Shown piece after piece: positions 34,030 to 45,306 of a DNA stretch of 64,000 nt. The notes below the pieces were generated by a model that had not been told where the DNA came from, did no database searches, and was given only the letters and a program-made list of their open reading frames with translations. The stretch covers positions 2,108,001-2,172,000 of the forward strand of contig OY752147.1 of assembly GCA_963573315.1 (NCBI GenBank), written 5' to 3'. How positions within the stretch are numbered: the stretch's first letter is position 1; each line of letters starts with the position of its first letter. The position numbers and the translations under genes are program-made. Origin of the DNA: Entomortierella parvispora (taxonomy: Eukaryota > Mortierellomycota > Mortierellomycetes > Mortierellales > Mortierellaceae).

Positions 34030-34560
34030 TCAATTGCTGGAGAGGGGCTGCATTCCAGAGATAAACAGAAGGCCAGTTGGGATTGTGTGCGGCGCCAAGA
34101 GAACCGGCTTCTGTGGAGTGGGTGCTGTGGTGCCAAGAGAAACAGCCAACCAAAGAATTTTTTCATCTGCCACTGTGCACTTCGGAGTCCATTTCAGTAG
34201 TCTCACCGCGACAGATCTGCGTCCAATTGATGGGCTCCTCTTTAATGTCAGCCAGCTTGATATCCTGGGTGTCTTCAGTTGCCAAGTATACACTTACGAC
34301 CACGACAGATCCGTCTTGGCGCAACAGGGCAATAGTCCGAGCCGAGTTCGAAGTCTCTACTGACAACATACAAAACGTCACTGGAAGAAGATTGCTTTCC
34401 TGCATTCTGCCGATGGAATATCACACCACTCACCCCCCAAAGACAGGCGAAGCTGCGGAGCCATTTCCTGGTTCTCGATCAGGAGTGTGATCGGGATGCT
34501 GGGGGTAACGGGGTCACAAACGGTTTGCTGCTTTGTTTGCGTTATTGATGATGCTACACT
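34030..34560 (-). other. Unassigned exon-like fragments
   Basis: No intact gene can be built, but the minus strand has coding-like pieces: SIPITLLIENQEMAPQLRLS at about 34450-34510, ending near a GTGAGT donor, and ARTIALLRQDGSVVVVSVYL with TEDTQDIKLADIKEEPINW at 34215-34360. Frames shift or stop between them. They may be exons of a small gene with unrecognised introns or the remains of a decayed gene. I do not recognise the family. Confidence 0.3.
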
Positions 34561-34589
34561 CGACAGCCTCCAGGAATAAAGCGAGCATC

Positions 34590-35345
34590 CAATTCAGGAC
34601 AATACTTGTTGATTTGTACTCTGGTTCATCTTTTCGCCGGTTATAGGTGTATACGAGCTACTCAGAGGAAGCATCCAAAATCTGGCCGAGCCCATTCCTC
34701 CAATAAATTCAAAACATCGTAAAGATGGCCAACATTGACCTAGTCTGCTGATGGGGATCGAGTCCTTGGTCTTCATCTCGATTCGTTCCAGGTAATGTAA
34801 CCGACTCAACAAGCCAACAACATGAACGAAATCTCTGGCCTTTCAATCGATAAATCCTTCAGCAACGGGCAAACCTTTGAAAGAAAGCCAAACACCGTAA
34901 GAGATCCATCTCCGGTGGTCGTGATCCTGGTTTCTAGAGCCTGGCATGTCCAAGGATCATTGATCTTCATTGTGAACACCCATCGCAATGGATTTGCTAC
35001 CTATATCCATTCATGCCTCGAATTCCTTTCCATCTTCTGGTGGTCACGACTGTATATATCCAAAAGTCTTGGATGTTGGTCGTCATAGGAGCTCACTTCA
35101 AACGTGTGCCCCGGGATTATCGCTCCCTTCAATTGCAAATGGCGAAGGATCGGGCGTGAGGGGAGCTTGGAAAAGGTCGTGAAATATCAACAACGTCGTT
35201 CCTGAAATCCGTAAAGATCCAAAACTCGTCCAAGCGGGGAAGATGTCTGACCAAGATCGGGTACAAGATCGAGCGAGTCGCGAGTGTACCTGACAAACTC
35301 AGAGTGGTGTGGTTAACTATCCTTGAAATATTCTCAAAAGCTCCT
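34590..35345 (-). pseudogene. Decayed tandem copy of the neighbouring F-box gene
   Basis: Three blocks on the minus strand match the C-terminal half of the intact F-box gene that starts at 37674, in the same order. PWTCQALETR pairs with PWTCRFLETL. VFGFLSKVCPLLKDLSIERP pairs with LFGYLSRVCPLLRDLSIERK. LLSRLHYLERIEMK pairs with LLSRLHHLERVEMK. A more distant block (LPRLDEFWIFTDFRNDVV, near 35200-35250) corresponds to TPKLEELLVLDKPSNGLV. In-frame stops and frame changes separate the blocks, and no F-box is left, so the copy is dead. It sits about 200 bp downstream of its parent in the same orientation, as expected from tandem duplication. Its upstream limit is uncertain. Confidence 0.75.
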
Positions 35346-35547
35346 CCATCTGCTCAGATGAGAGAATTAAAGTAGAGGATGACAGATTATTGAATCGAGC
35401 CAATGAGTCCAGATAAAATGGTTGCAAGATGGATGGTTGAATGGAATGGATGGACAAGCAATGAAAGGAAGCTCCTTTTTTCTGGGAGCTCTCGCGTCAA
35501 TAACGCGACTGAGCTTTTCTCTTCATTTCTCAAAAAAAATATGGTCA

Positions 35548-37674
35548 TCAGCTCGTTGCTATGGCTAAATCTCCGGGCCCAACCACCTTTTCAAACTTGC
35601 CCGTCTTGACCTCGGGACGGTATCGGTGGACCATAATGTCCGGTTGATCCCGGTGGCGACCCCAAGCGGTGGACTGTATTTGCCTGGGCAGATACAGCTC
35701 TCTCAATCGAGGCCAACATCCTCGGCCATTCCCAAACCCGGGTCTTGCACGCTCATGCAGCAACTCTATAATGTCATCCAGATAGCCAACGTCTTTTAGA
35801 TCCTCTTTTGTCAAAATTCTATCAGGATCAATTGCGCCTGATGCTAGATGGCCTGTCGAATGGGATCCCGCCTTTGGGTCCTCGTCTTGGTCCTTGAAGT
35901 CATGGTGGCTCTTCCGTAACCGTCGCGCCTTCACCAGCCAGCCCAGCTTCTGTAGTGCAGTTGGGTACCTACAGATCCACTCCAAGTCACTCAAGTCGCC
36001 GTACTGAGCCTTCATTTCTACTCTTTCCAAGTGATGTAGCCGACTCAAAAGACAAAACCCTCCCTTGAGAGAAAGACTCTGCCGCTTTCTTTCAATTGAC
36101 AAGTCCCTCAGTAGAGGACAAACTCTGGACAGATACCCAAACAATACTCTAGAGTTGTCTTCCAGTTGAAAGTAGAGTTTACGTCCCACGATCCTAAGAT
36201 GCAACGTCTCCAGAAACCGACAGGTCCATGGTTCCTTGATATGGACAGCTGGCGTGATCCTGGGTGCGTTCCCAGCGAGAATCCATGCAGAGGCCGGGTT
36301 CTCCTGCACATTTCCAAGAGCTCCTTCCGAATATCCGGCAGACGGAAACCAGTATCCGACGCGGTCCACCTTATGAAGAGAGTTGATATCAAAATTGTCT
36401 CCATAAAAAGCCGTCGCCTGTAATCTTAAATGGCGAAGATCCTTGGCACCGGGCGAGGTCAAAAACATTTGAAGAGTCCTGAGAGACGGAACGAGTCCGT
36501 TGGAGGGCTTGTCAAGGACCAAAAGCTCTTCTAGCTTTGGTGTCTTCCTGCCCAAAATTGCGTACACCTCGGGATTGACGTACATCTCTGGAATGCTCAA
36601 GAGGGACAACTTTCCGTGAAAGAGTGATAAAAGATCCTCAATCTCTTCGGGGGACATGGTGATGTTTGGGATATGAAATCCATAGAGGAGAGGACAAGCA
36701 TTGACCAAGTCCTCGTAGAATCCACGGTCATAAGTCTGATTGTCGTGTGTGTGCAGGACAAGGTACTTTCGAAGGCGTGGACATTCTTTTTGGATCCGCT
36801 TTAGGGTCGAAGATGGAGTGTCGGCATTCATGAGAAAGAGGCTGGTCAGAGGTCGTCTCCGGATCCTATGGAGATTGTTCTGATAGGACATGTCGAGCTT
36901 CTCTGCCACTGCGGCCGCTCTGATGATTAACGGGCTTTCGTGCTTGGAAAGATCAAAAATTGGCCTTTGTCGGTCAGGGAAATCGGTCAAGATGGTGGCT
37001 TCGAGGTGCAGATCTTGCAAGTTTGGAAAGACTTCGAGAAGGATTTGCCAGTTGTACATTGGCCCAGCTAGTCTTTCAAGCTTGAGCGTGGTCACCGTTT
37101 CTGGGTTTAAGAAAGTGAGCAGCGTCCCCAATGCGGATATTCCGTTTCTACCTCCAAGGATGACCTTAGGCAAGGCTCTGAGAGGACGCGTCTGTGTCTG
37201 CTGCATCTGCTGCTGTTGTACTGGTTTTTGTTGGGAGCGTCGTCGCCTCCCGAATATCCAGTTTCGTTTGCTTGAGCCGTTGCCACTGTCAGCCGTGAAC
37301 GCGTCCAGGAGAGTCTTTAACCTCCATTCTGCCCGTGGCCCGTATGTCTCACACAAACAAGAGATGCCAGAAATGGGCACTCGAGCGAGGAGATCTGTGC
37401 TAATGTTGTTGCCCAGAGCACAGCCCTCTGTCACACTGAGCATGAAGACGATACGATTTCTTGCCACGGCTCGCCACTGTTGACACACCAGAGAGGCAGC
37501 GTAGGTCAGATCGTATGAGCCCAGATATGAGAAAATCTCGTCCAAAAGCTCTGGAATCATAGCAGCGGCCGTGGGCGTCCTCGGGCGGTGGTCGTCGCGA
37601 TGCATCTGGAGCGTTCTCCTGAGCCACGTGGATAGTTGTCCCTTACGAGAAAGTGTCGGGTTGTCGAGTGTCAT
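35548..37674 (-). CDS. F-box protein with degenerate leucine-rich region
   Basis: Predicted substrate receptor of an SCF ubiquitin ligase. The gene is a single exon of about 708 aa starting MTLDNPTLSRKG at 37674; the frame is open to 37737, but the family normally has only a short lead before the F-box. The F-box reads MIPELLDEIFSYLGSYDLTY followed by AASLVCQQWRAVARN, the Skp1-binding fold. The remaining 600 residues hold irregular leucine-rich segments (LLEVFPNLQDLHLEA, KTPKLEELLVLDKPS, HLRHLRLQATAF-like, VCPLLRDLSIERK, LHHLERVEMKAQY). A Gln-rich insert (KPVQQQQMQQTQTR) sits near residue 170. The substrate is unknown. Such genes are often expanded in early-diverging fungi, and a dead copy lies beside it. 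Confidence 0.85.
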   Translation of the reverse strand: MTLDNPTLSRKGQLSTWLRRTLQMHRDDHRPRTPTAAAMIPELLDEIFSYLGSYDLTYAASLVCQQWRAVARNRIVFMLSVTEGCALGNNISTDLLARVPISGISCLCETYGPRAEWRLKTLLDAFTADSGNGSSKRNWIFGRRRRSQQKPVQQQQMQQTQTRPLRALPKVILGGRNGISALGTLLTFLNPETVTTLKLERLAGPMYNWQILLEVFPNLQDLHLEATILTDFPDRQRPIFDLSKHESPLIIRAAAVAEKLDMSYQNNLHRIRRRPLTSLFLMNADTPSSTLKRIQKECPRLRKYLVLHTHDNQTYDRGFYEDLVNACPLLYGFHIPNITMSPEEIEDLLSLFHGKLSLLSIPEMYVNPEVYAILGRKTPKLEELLVLDKPSNGLVPSLRTLQMFLTSPGAKDLRHLRLQATAFYGDNFDINSLHKVDRVGYWFPSAGYSEGALGNVQENPASAWILAGNAPRITPAVHIKEPWTCRFLETLHLRIVGRKLYFQLEDNSRVLFGYLSRVCPLLRDLSIERKRQSLSLKGGFCLLSRLHHLERVEMKAQYGDLSDLEWICRYPTALQKLGWLVKARRLRKSHHDFKDQDEDPKAGSHSTGHLASGAIDPDRILTKEDLKDVGYLDDIIELLHERARPGFGNGRGCWPRLRELYLPRQIQSTAWGRHRDQPDIMVHRYRPEVKTGKFEKVVGPGDLAIATS

Positions 37675-37985
37675 TGTAATTGTAAAGATGTAGAGATGCG
37701 TGAATGGAGGCAATGGACAACATGCGATGGATGGCACATGAGCACCCCATCCTCGGCATACGCAAGGGCCTCCCCCTCCTCCATGTTCCTGAATCTGACA
37801 CTGCGTCTGTGGGCGCGAGATTTATTTTTTTCTTTCCCACAGGGGGGACTGCCACCAATTGTGTCCTGGGAAGAGTTCATGGGATGAATTTTTAATAGCT
37901 ATGGATGGATGCGAAAATTAACATGAAGGAAGGGCTAGAAAACGAGCAAAGGAAGCGGAAATAAAAACGATGGAGGAGAACCTTC

Positions 37986-40706
37986 TTAAATAACATAGAA
38001 CTGATCCTCCTCTCTCTTTCGGCTTCTTCGTCCGCCACAGCACCTCCATCCCGAGATGTACTCTTTCCACTCCATAATCAGCGACTTCTTGAAGAAGAGC
38101 AAGAAGATCCAGAGGCCTGTCGTCGAGACCAAGCCCTCTGCGATCATCATGAATATGAAATCTGGGACATGACCAGTAGCATACCAATTTCCACACTGTT
38201 CCTGGTCACCCCTCTGCGTAAAGATGCACAGTTGCCAGGTAGACATCCATGACATGTCCGTCTTGGCGCCCTCCACCAGATAAAAGGCCCAGTAGATCAA
38301 GACTGAACTTGACACCACGAGGGCCAGCAAGGCTGCACGCCATTGAATACGAATGGCGTTCATGACGTGCCGACGATGGGAGATTCTGGCTGCCCGTCCT
38401 GAGGAAAGAGTTGAGTGCGAGACCGTCTCCGAGTTTTCGGCCTGAAGGGTGACACGAATGATATGGGCAAAGGTGGCAATGTGCAAAAGTGTCGAAGGGA
38501 TCATGACCACGCCCAGAGGGATGAAAAGCAAGGCGTTGGAGGTGTCCTGAGTCGCCATGCACATGTTCGAGTTGTTCCATCCGATGGACTTTGTGATCAC
38601 AGCAATGGCAGCAAAAGCTGCAGGGATGATCCAGCCGATCACATGCGACAACCATGCACGTCTTGACAACCAGTTCGAGTTCCAGACAGTGTGCAGATGC
38701 AAGTTGACAATGACGATTGACAGCCACGCAGTCGTGGCAATGGCTCCAAAGAGCAACCAGGCACCTTGGATATCGCAAAGTGTGTTGTTGTAGGAAGTTG
38801 CAGTCGTAATTCCATTGGGGGCGCACTGGATTCGCCTAGGGTTGCCATAGGAGGGAGCGACAGCAGAGGAAAAGATTGCGGTGGCGATGGCAGCAAAGAG
38901 AATCAAGTTGGAGGGGTGTTGAAGCTTGTCGGGCAGAACCACATAGGAAAGGGCGAGAATCAATGAAAGACCGGCAGAAATACCCTTGAGGACATCGGTG
39001 ATGAAGAATCCCTTGTCAAGGATGCCAGGCTTGTAGAACGAGTCGGTCTGGGGGCAAGGCAGACAGCAGCCGCTATAATACAAAAAACATTTGTTTGTGG
39101 TGTTAAAATGAGAGACCTCGCGCATATGACTGCTTGGAACACCCGGCAAATCCTCTTACCATCCACAGTTGATATCATCGGTGTTTTGTTGACCATTAGT
39201 CTGCTTGAAAACAAGATCCTCGACAAAGGGAGAAATACATCCCGGCAAAGGTGAGGAGCATGTTGAATTACTGCTTTGGACTGGGAAGAGAGCGAGAGAA
39301 GAATAGAACACCGGAGAACGTTAATAAAACTTTGCCATGCACAATTTGTTTCTTTGATTTGCAATAGAGATCTTCCATCGTCGGGTTCCAGGGGTCCCTG
39401 GAACCGCTGACTTGAAATCTTCAGTTAATTAAAATGAGACTTACAAGGGATTGCGTTACAAGAGCCATCGGGCTGGTATGGAAGGGGCCCACCGGGAAGT
39501 GTCTCGGTATTGGGAATGGTAGTGGCACAGTTGGGCAAGAGCTGAGTCATGTTCATGAATGCGAAATCTGCTGCACAAGTCGCTTGGACTGCCTGGCAGG
39601 TCGATTCACAGGCAAAGAGTACATTATAGCTGTTGGCTACGAGATACAAGGGGAAGTGATATCGGGGTTAGTTTCTCTTTATCACAGTGGTACCTTCTTG
39701 CTAATCAGAAGTTGCAAAGACTTACATTGGCCTGTATGTACTGGCCGAGGATAGGCAATTGAGCAGGCGTATGACATATAAGTCGATTGGCAAGGGTCGG
39801 GCAAAGCAGCAAAGTTCTCAATTCCCTCCTTAATCAGCTGCTGATCAATGTCATTGGTAGTCGTATTATCTGGCAACCAGACCTGGTAGTCGATGAACCC
39901 CTGTTGAATTAAGAAAAAAAAAAAGGACATGGTAGACACATGGGTGAGTTATTGCTCTTGACTTTTACACATGTTGACTGAGGCGATTTTTGGCGAATGG
40001 GGCCTAGAGTCACTTCAAAGGAGAGCGGACTTACGTTGCAAACGGAACCATTATATGGGGCCACTATTTAGACCAGACACACATGGGACAACAAGTGGGA
40101 GAAAGAAGATGGGGTCAGTCAAAAAGTCGAGTCAACCCTCGTTTGTCGCGCAACGGAAAAAGGCTCATAATATTATTTTTTTTCACGATCAGGCTTAAAA
40201 ATAGTTCAAAGGCTCCTCCTTCCCCATGACCGGTTTCTGTGCTCCTTCCGGTAGTTCCTGCCTCGATTTGAACATGATTGACAAAGGAGATCAGGAAAAA
40301 ACGTGTCCGTCAAAGAACGAATACAAAGTGAGCAACGGCGTGTCAAGGTTGGAAAGGAAAAACTGAAAAAAAAAAAAAAGAAAAAAAACCAAAGGTGATA
40401 AAGAACTGAGAGCGCTTATGTGAGATGCGACGTGAGAGTGTTGGACAGAGAGTGAATTTGAAAGAGGATTCTAAAGGAGATGAGCGAGTACAGAGACGAG
40501 GATACGGCTTGCGAACCTTGACTGTCCACAACAGCCAACTCTTTTGCCTCTTTAGGTGACGAAAGGCGTGTTTGTCTGTCGCGCACATCGTTCAGTACGT
40601 CCCCTGCGCTTTTAAACTGTCCCTTGTCCCTGCTGACAACAAGCATTGCATTGCATTGCTCAAGTGGCGACTGCAGCATCAACAACAAGGTCAGAGGGCT
40701 GAACAA
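37986..40706 (-). CDS. Frizzled/Smoothened-like seven-TM receptor with extracellular cysteine-rich domain
   Basis: Predicted plasma-membrane receptor. The ectodomain is built from several small exons: APYNGSVCN, GFIDYQVWLPDN..LPDPCQSTYMSYACSIAYP, SNSYNVLFACESTCQAVQATC, and CSSPLPGCISPFVEDLVF followed by TDDINCGCGCCLPCPQTD. The YxCSxxYP then FACESTCxxVxxTC pattern resembles a Frizzled CRD. Seven hydrophobic helices follow in the 37986-39072 exon (GISAGLSLILALSYVVLP, LILFAAIATAIFSSAVAP, WLLFGAIATTAWLSIVIV, HVIGWIIPAAFAAIAVI, ALLFIPLGVVMIPSTLLH, ALLALVVSSSVLIYW, IAEGLVSTTGLWIFLLFF). The short tail has KKSLIMEW, near the KTxxxW site of Frizzleds but one residue longer. Frizzled-like GPCRs are known in Dictyostelium and some fungi. 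The first exon (ATG at 40706, MFSPLTLLLMLQSPLEQCNA as signal peptide) is inferred and uses a weak GTTCGC donor, so the 5' end is uncertain. Confidence 0.8.
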
Positions 40707-41480
40707 GGGTGGAGATGAAAGAGGGAGAGGAGGACAGCGGGATGTGGGAACCTAGTCATGCGGTCTGCATGATACCAATCATGTTCTCCTGGAGCAGCTC
40801 ATACACCACTGTACGATCGATCATTTGATTTCCTCGATGGCGAGTTCTCTCCTCCACTAGGCTGCACTTTCTTTTGAGGTGCCGTCGCTCACCAGTGTTC
40901 TAGTGTCAGGAAGGTGGTGCGAGCAAGGTGTAGACAATCGCTCACCCTTAGGTGCTCTCGTCCTCTCCTTCCGTCATCTTGAAAGAAAGCCCTCCCTCGT
41001 TGTGTTGTAGAGAAAAAATTGACGCCCAGCCAAACGCAAAAAAGACACCCAGGTCGGCTCTCAGTCAACTGCTGCTAGACTATGGGTAAACGAACTGAAT
41101 TCACCGCTGGAGCCACACGCAACAGAGAGAGAGAGTGGTCCATAATTACAGTCTCTGTTTTGGACGATTAACCATAACCGTAATCGCTGCCAAATCAAAT
41201 GAACTCTTAGGAAAAGCGCGGAACGTGAATATCGAAAGAAGGGAGAAGAAGAGAATAACATGTGGCAGGGGACAAGCACACGAGAGGGGTTGGGACAAGA
41301 TGCATCGAGGGGAAGAGAAATGAGGTTGGGCCATGGGCGCATGGACAATGCAAATGCATGTCCTCCTGAACTGATGCGATCACCACGCAGGGTGCACCCC
41401 GACCGTTGGGCGGAACATTCTGTCCCGACTGCAGCGATCGACCGGATCAAAGAGATGGAAGGGATCAAAAGATCAAGACA

Positions 41481-41602
41481 CACGCTAAAAAACACCTACT
41501 GGAACCCAAGGCGGAGACGTGCTCGACGGACGAGAGCACCGTGGCGGCGGCGAGGAGGGCCAGGCCCATGGTAGGCCTGGTCAAGAAGTCCAAGCCATGC
41601 AT
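41481..41602 (-). CDS. Signal-peptide exon of an unresolved secreted protein gene
   Basis: The minus strand has ATG at 41602 after a strongly CT-rich leader, giving MHGLDFLTRPTMGLALLAAA followed by TVLSSVEHVSALGSS, a good signal peptide. It then meets a GTAGGTG donor. Downstream exons are unclear. After an acceptor near 41435 the sequence could continue as SGQNVPPNGRGAPC in one frame or GTECSAQRSGCTLRG in another. I cannot choose between them or find the stop. The region 40707-41480 therefore holds either the rest of this gene or only intergenic DNA. Confidence 0.4.
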
Positions 41603-42288
41603 TGTGCGGCGCGTGTGTGGAGAGAGAGAGACGGTGTGTGAAATGGGAGGAGGATTGTGCTTGTTGTATGGGAGCACAAGGGCGCGGGAGATGGGGTTGG
41701 ACGTTGTGAGGTGGTACGAAGACGGAGAATTGATGAATCGAGATGGGATGCAAGGAGGAGGAGGAGGACAAGGAGGGTGACAAGGAGGGTGACAAGGAGG
41801 GAGGAGGGAGAATCGATCCAGAGAGGAAGTGGAAGGAGGAAGGTGGGGGTCGGACAAAGAGAAGAAAAGAAAGGTGCAAGTGGAGGAAGAGAGTCGACAG
41901 ATAAATGACTCTCTCTGTTCCTGCCCCTGTCCCTGTCCCTGTCCCTGTCTGTCCCTGTCTCTGTCTGTCTGTTTTCTATCTTCTCTCTCTATTTGACCTT
42001 CATGAATACGAAATCTTTGCGTTTTTTTTTTTTTCAACACCGACAGGATGGATGGTTTGGAGTGGAGTGGAGGTGGGCATCCCTCCGAAAGCGATGGGGC
42101 GGAGTTGCGTCCTCCTTCACTATCATTTCGTTTGCATTATTTGCAGATTTGCAGGCCGACCGCTGCAGTGTCTGCTGTAACGTACCACAAAACAACAGAG
42201 AGTGGTGTAAGCAACCCAAACCATACCATGCAACCTCCGTCAGATGACTCTTTCATTTCTTTTTTTCTTTACTGTATTAATTACTATA
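41603..42288. other. Intergenic region with purine-rich leader and CCTGTC repeats
   Basis: About 690 bp between the signal-peptide exon and the kelch gene stop. The plus strand is AG-rich (41740-41880), with repeated GGAGGGTGACAA units near 41776-41800. A pyrimidine hexamer array follows (CCTGTC-like units, about 41918-41970). No gene is supported. The array probably lies in the promoter or leader of the minus-strand gene. Confidence 0.5.
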
Positions 42289-45200
42289 CTACATGTATCC
42301 TTCTAGTTGTTGTTGATGTTGTCGGTGCGTTGCTGCCGTTGAGCTAGATCGTATCGGTGGGTTAGTAGCCTGCCGAGTTGGGAGTCCCTGCGGCGCACCC
42401 AAGAGCGCCCGTCCATCCTCGCTCAGTCCAAATCCATATCCCCCCTGAGGATCGCTCAGTCTCTTTGGAACTGTCGACAAGGGCGGGACCGGGTGTCTGT
42501 CCGTGTTATCAAAGTAGAGCGTCAATGGGTTGAAACAGGACACGTCCGAATTAGAGGTTCGGGACGCGTGCTTGGCCGCCCGCTCTGCTTGCCTTTGCGA
42601 CTCTTGCTCAAACTCACGCTCCCGATCATGATCGTGGTATTGGTCCAAGTAAACCCCAAGACTGCTTCCTACGCCCATTCCAATGCCTGGGCTCCCAGTC
42701 GATCCTCCAGAAGACGCGGTGACAGACGAGAGTGCAATTGGGGGCCTATTGGAATAGGGACGAGGAGGCAGGGAGGGAGGTTGGGGAGAATGTTCTTGAT
42801 CATCTGATTCCGATGGCAAAGACTGTGGATTGTTGCCATTTCGGGGAAAGTATTCGTTCGTGAAGGGTGACTCAATGTCGACAATTGCATGTGGACCGTT
42901 GGAAAGACGCTTGACAGTGCCGTCGCTGTTGCGTTGGGCCAAGTGATGTAAATATATTGCGTCCTGGTGTTGCAAAATCATGGCCGATGAATTGCAAGGA
43001 AGTGGAGGGGGAGGAAAGTAACCCGATCCGTCACTCTGTCCGGATTGGCGAGCCCCTGCATTGACGACCTTCAGCTCAGAGCTGTGACCGTATTCACTAG
43101 TGGGCAGGTACTGCAGCGTTCCAGGGTTTGATAGATCTGAATATCGGCGGCTCTCTCGTGGGACTTGCAGTCCATGACCATATTCTTGTGTATCAAGCGA
43201 TTCAAAGTGGCTGGTTGGTACCGCATTTGGAAGCGGTGGAGGTGGTCGTGGCGGTGGTACCTGTGGGTAGGACCCATGCAACATTGCATACTGGCTTTCG
43301 TGAGGGCTCTGTTGAGAATTGTAAGGATCGTGAGACCGGCCCGTGCCGCCGACGTAGGGGCTATAGAATTCGTCTCTTTGGCTCTTAAAGTTTGAGCCAC
43401 GTCCATCCGTTCCGCCGTTCATACGCGACTCTTTTTCCTGGATTCGTTTCTGTCTCTCCACTAGCGCAAAAGCAATAGCAATCAAAAGAACCGCTGCACC
43501 CGCTGCGATTCCGCCGATCGCCGCTTTAGAGATGCCTCCTTGGTCAGGTACCGTACCTGGAACCAGACTCGGACCACTAGCGGACGTATTGCTGCTGTTG
43601 CCGGGTTGTGTCGTTGTCGCGGGGGCAAAACTACCGGTGGGTGTGTAATTTGACAGCCAGGTTCTATTCGAGATGGAGAACAGTAGCAGCGCCTCAGATC
43701 CGAGGGGAGTGCCGTTGAGCGTGTTTGGACTATAAAAAGAAAAGGAGTGGGTTCTCGACGTCAGGATCGACGGGTACCCCTTGCTACTGCTGTATACCAC
43801 AGAGCCACCACCCTTCTCGGATCAGCTCTTGTAGTCTGTGGATTACCTTGCATAGAATCCGCCCCAGATGAGAACAGTGTCGCCCGCGACAGTACATACA
43901 GTGTTCCCTCGCCCTTTTCCTGGATAAGTTGTTGATGTCCATGTCCAAGAGGTCGTGTCCAGGATATAGATTGTATTGTCCGCGCTTCCTGATCCTCCGA
44001 TAAAGCCTCCATACACGATGACCTTTGAGCCGTCAGAGTCTAGAATCCGTAGGTTGGGATGATTCTGGTTAGTCTGTCCCTCTGCGGCCAGAACAAAGCT
44101 CACCGCACAGCCACTTCCAAGAAAGAAAGTAAAACAAAGCATCCCGCCGCTGACTTTTCCGGGAAATGCTGCACGATCTGTTGGACAACAGACATAGCCC
44201 AGGATTGGTCGTCTCCCCCCCCCTTTTTTTTTCTGCTACTTTCTTTGCCCTCATGATTTTTTTTCCCAAAGTCACTCCCAAAAAAGGGCTTTCTCCTTGG
44301 TCATTTTTAACTTACTACTGGCAGCGCAGGCAGAGGTTCTACCAAAGGCAAACGGCCCTGTGGTCGCCTAAAAGAAATATCCGGCCAACAGTAAAAAAGC
44401 AATGTTAGTTTCAAGGGGAGAGAAGGGAAGGGTCATTAATGATACCACGATGAGGTACGTTTTAAGCTAAAAGCTAACGTCCATAGCTTGCATTTTTACC
44501 TGCACAGTCCATGTTCCTGTGGCGGCAAGGTACATGTAAAGAGCAGTCGGTGCAACCGTCGGTGCGGCCCCTCCGATAACCAACATGGCATTCAGTCTCG
44601 GCACCCACGCTGCTGCATAGGTCGAGAGGTTTTGAGGCGCTGAAGGAAGGTTGGTCGATTCCTTGAGCGTATTCGTCGCAGTCTCGTACACATCAAACTT
44701 GTTGCTACTAATAGCACCCGCGGGTCCTGCATCACCGCCCATGAAGTAGATCCTGTTTAGACTCGGGTTTGTCACCGCCACGAAGTCCCGTCTAGAGTTG
44801 TCGGCCATGACAGGATCCACAGAGGACCAAGTGCCGGATTTGATGTTGTAGGCATTGACAAAATGAGGGGGGATGACCTGTGGGGCGGCAGCAGTGTCCC
44901 GTCCAAAGGTCAAGAACGTCGAATTATCGGCCGAGAATCCGCCCGAGTGGTAGGCATTGGGAGGTCCCAGAGGAAGAGAAGTCCAAGCTGGTTGTGCAGT
45001 TGTCCAGGACTTTGTCAGATCCAATGACCAGAACGATTGCAGGATGTTGTCTCCCGAGAGGGCTCCTCCTTGGACATACCACTGTGTGCCTACAAGGGCC
45101 GCAGCGGCACCTCCGACCGGCTGTGGTTGACCATGGATGAGAGCAGAGAAGTTGCCGAGAAAGAAGATGAGAGCAAAAAGGAACGATTGACTGTAGAGCG

Positions 45201-45306
45201 GCAAGGGTGATGTAGAAGTGGAAGGGGAAGTGGAGTAGGACGCCGAGATGGAGGGGTAGGAAGAGGAGGAGCGGATCTTGGGCTGAACCCGAAGCATGGT
45301 TGCCAC
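42289..45306 (-). CDS. Kelch-type beta-propeller single-pass membrane protein
   Basis: Predicted surface protein of about 830 aa from four exons (44500-45306, 44316-44367, 43847-44039, 42289-43729), whose lengths sum to 831 codons. An N-terminal signal anchor or signal peptide (SFLFALIFFLGNFSALIHGQ) precedes a degenerate kelch propeller. Its repeats include WYVQGGALSGDNILQSFWSL, NRIYFMGGDAGPAGA, NAMLVIGGAAPTVAPT, KVIVYGGFIGGSGSADNTIY with ILDTTSWTWTS, and DTVLIWGGFYAR. A Ser/Thr/Pro stalk leads to one TM helix (AAIGGIAAGAAVLLIAIAFA) and a basic stop-transfer (ERQKRIQEKESR). The cytoplasmic tail of about 350 aa is disordered and rich in Pro, Ser and His, with PPPRPPPPLP that could bind SH3 domains. 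Similar kelch/TM proteins occur in many Mucoromycota. The ligand is unknown. An alternative start is MLRVQPK, three codons downstream. Confidence 0.83.
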
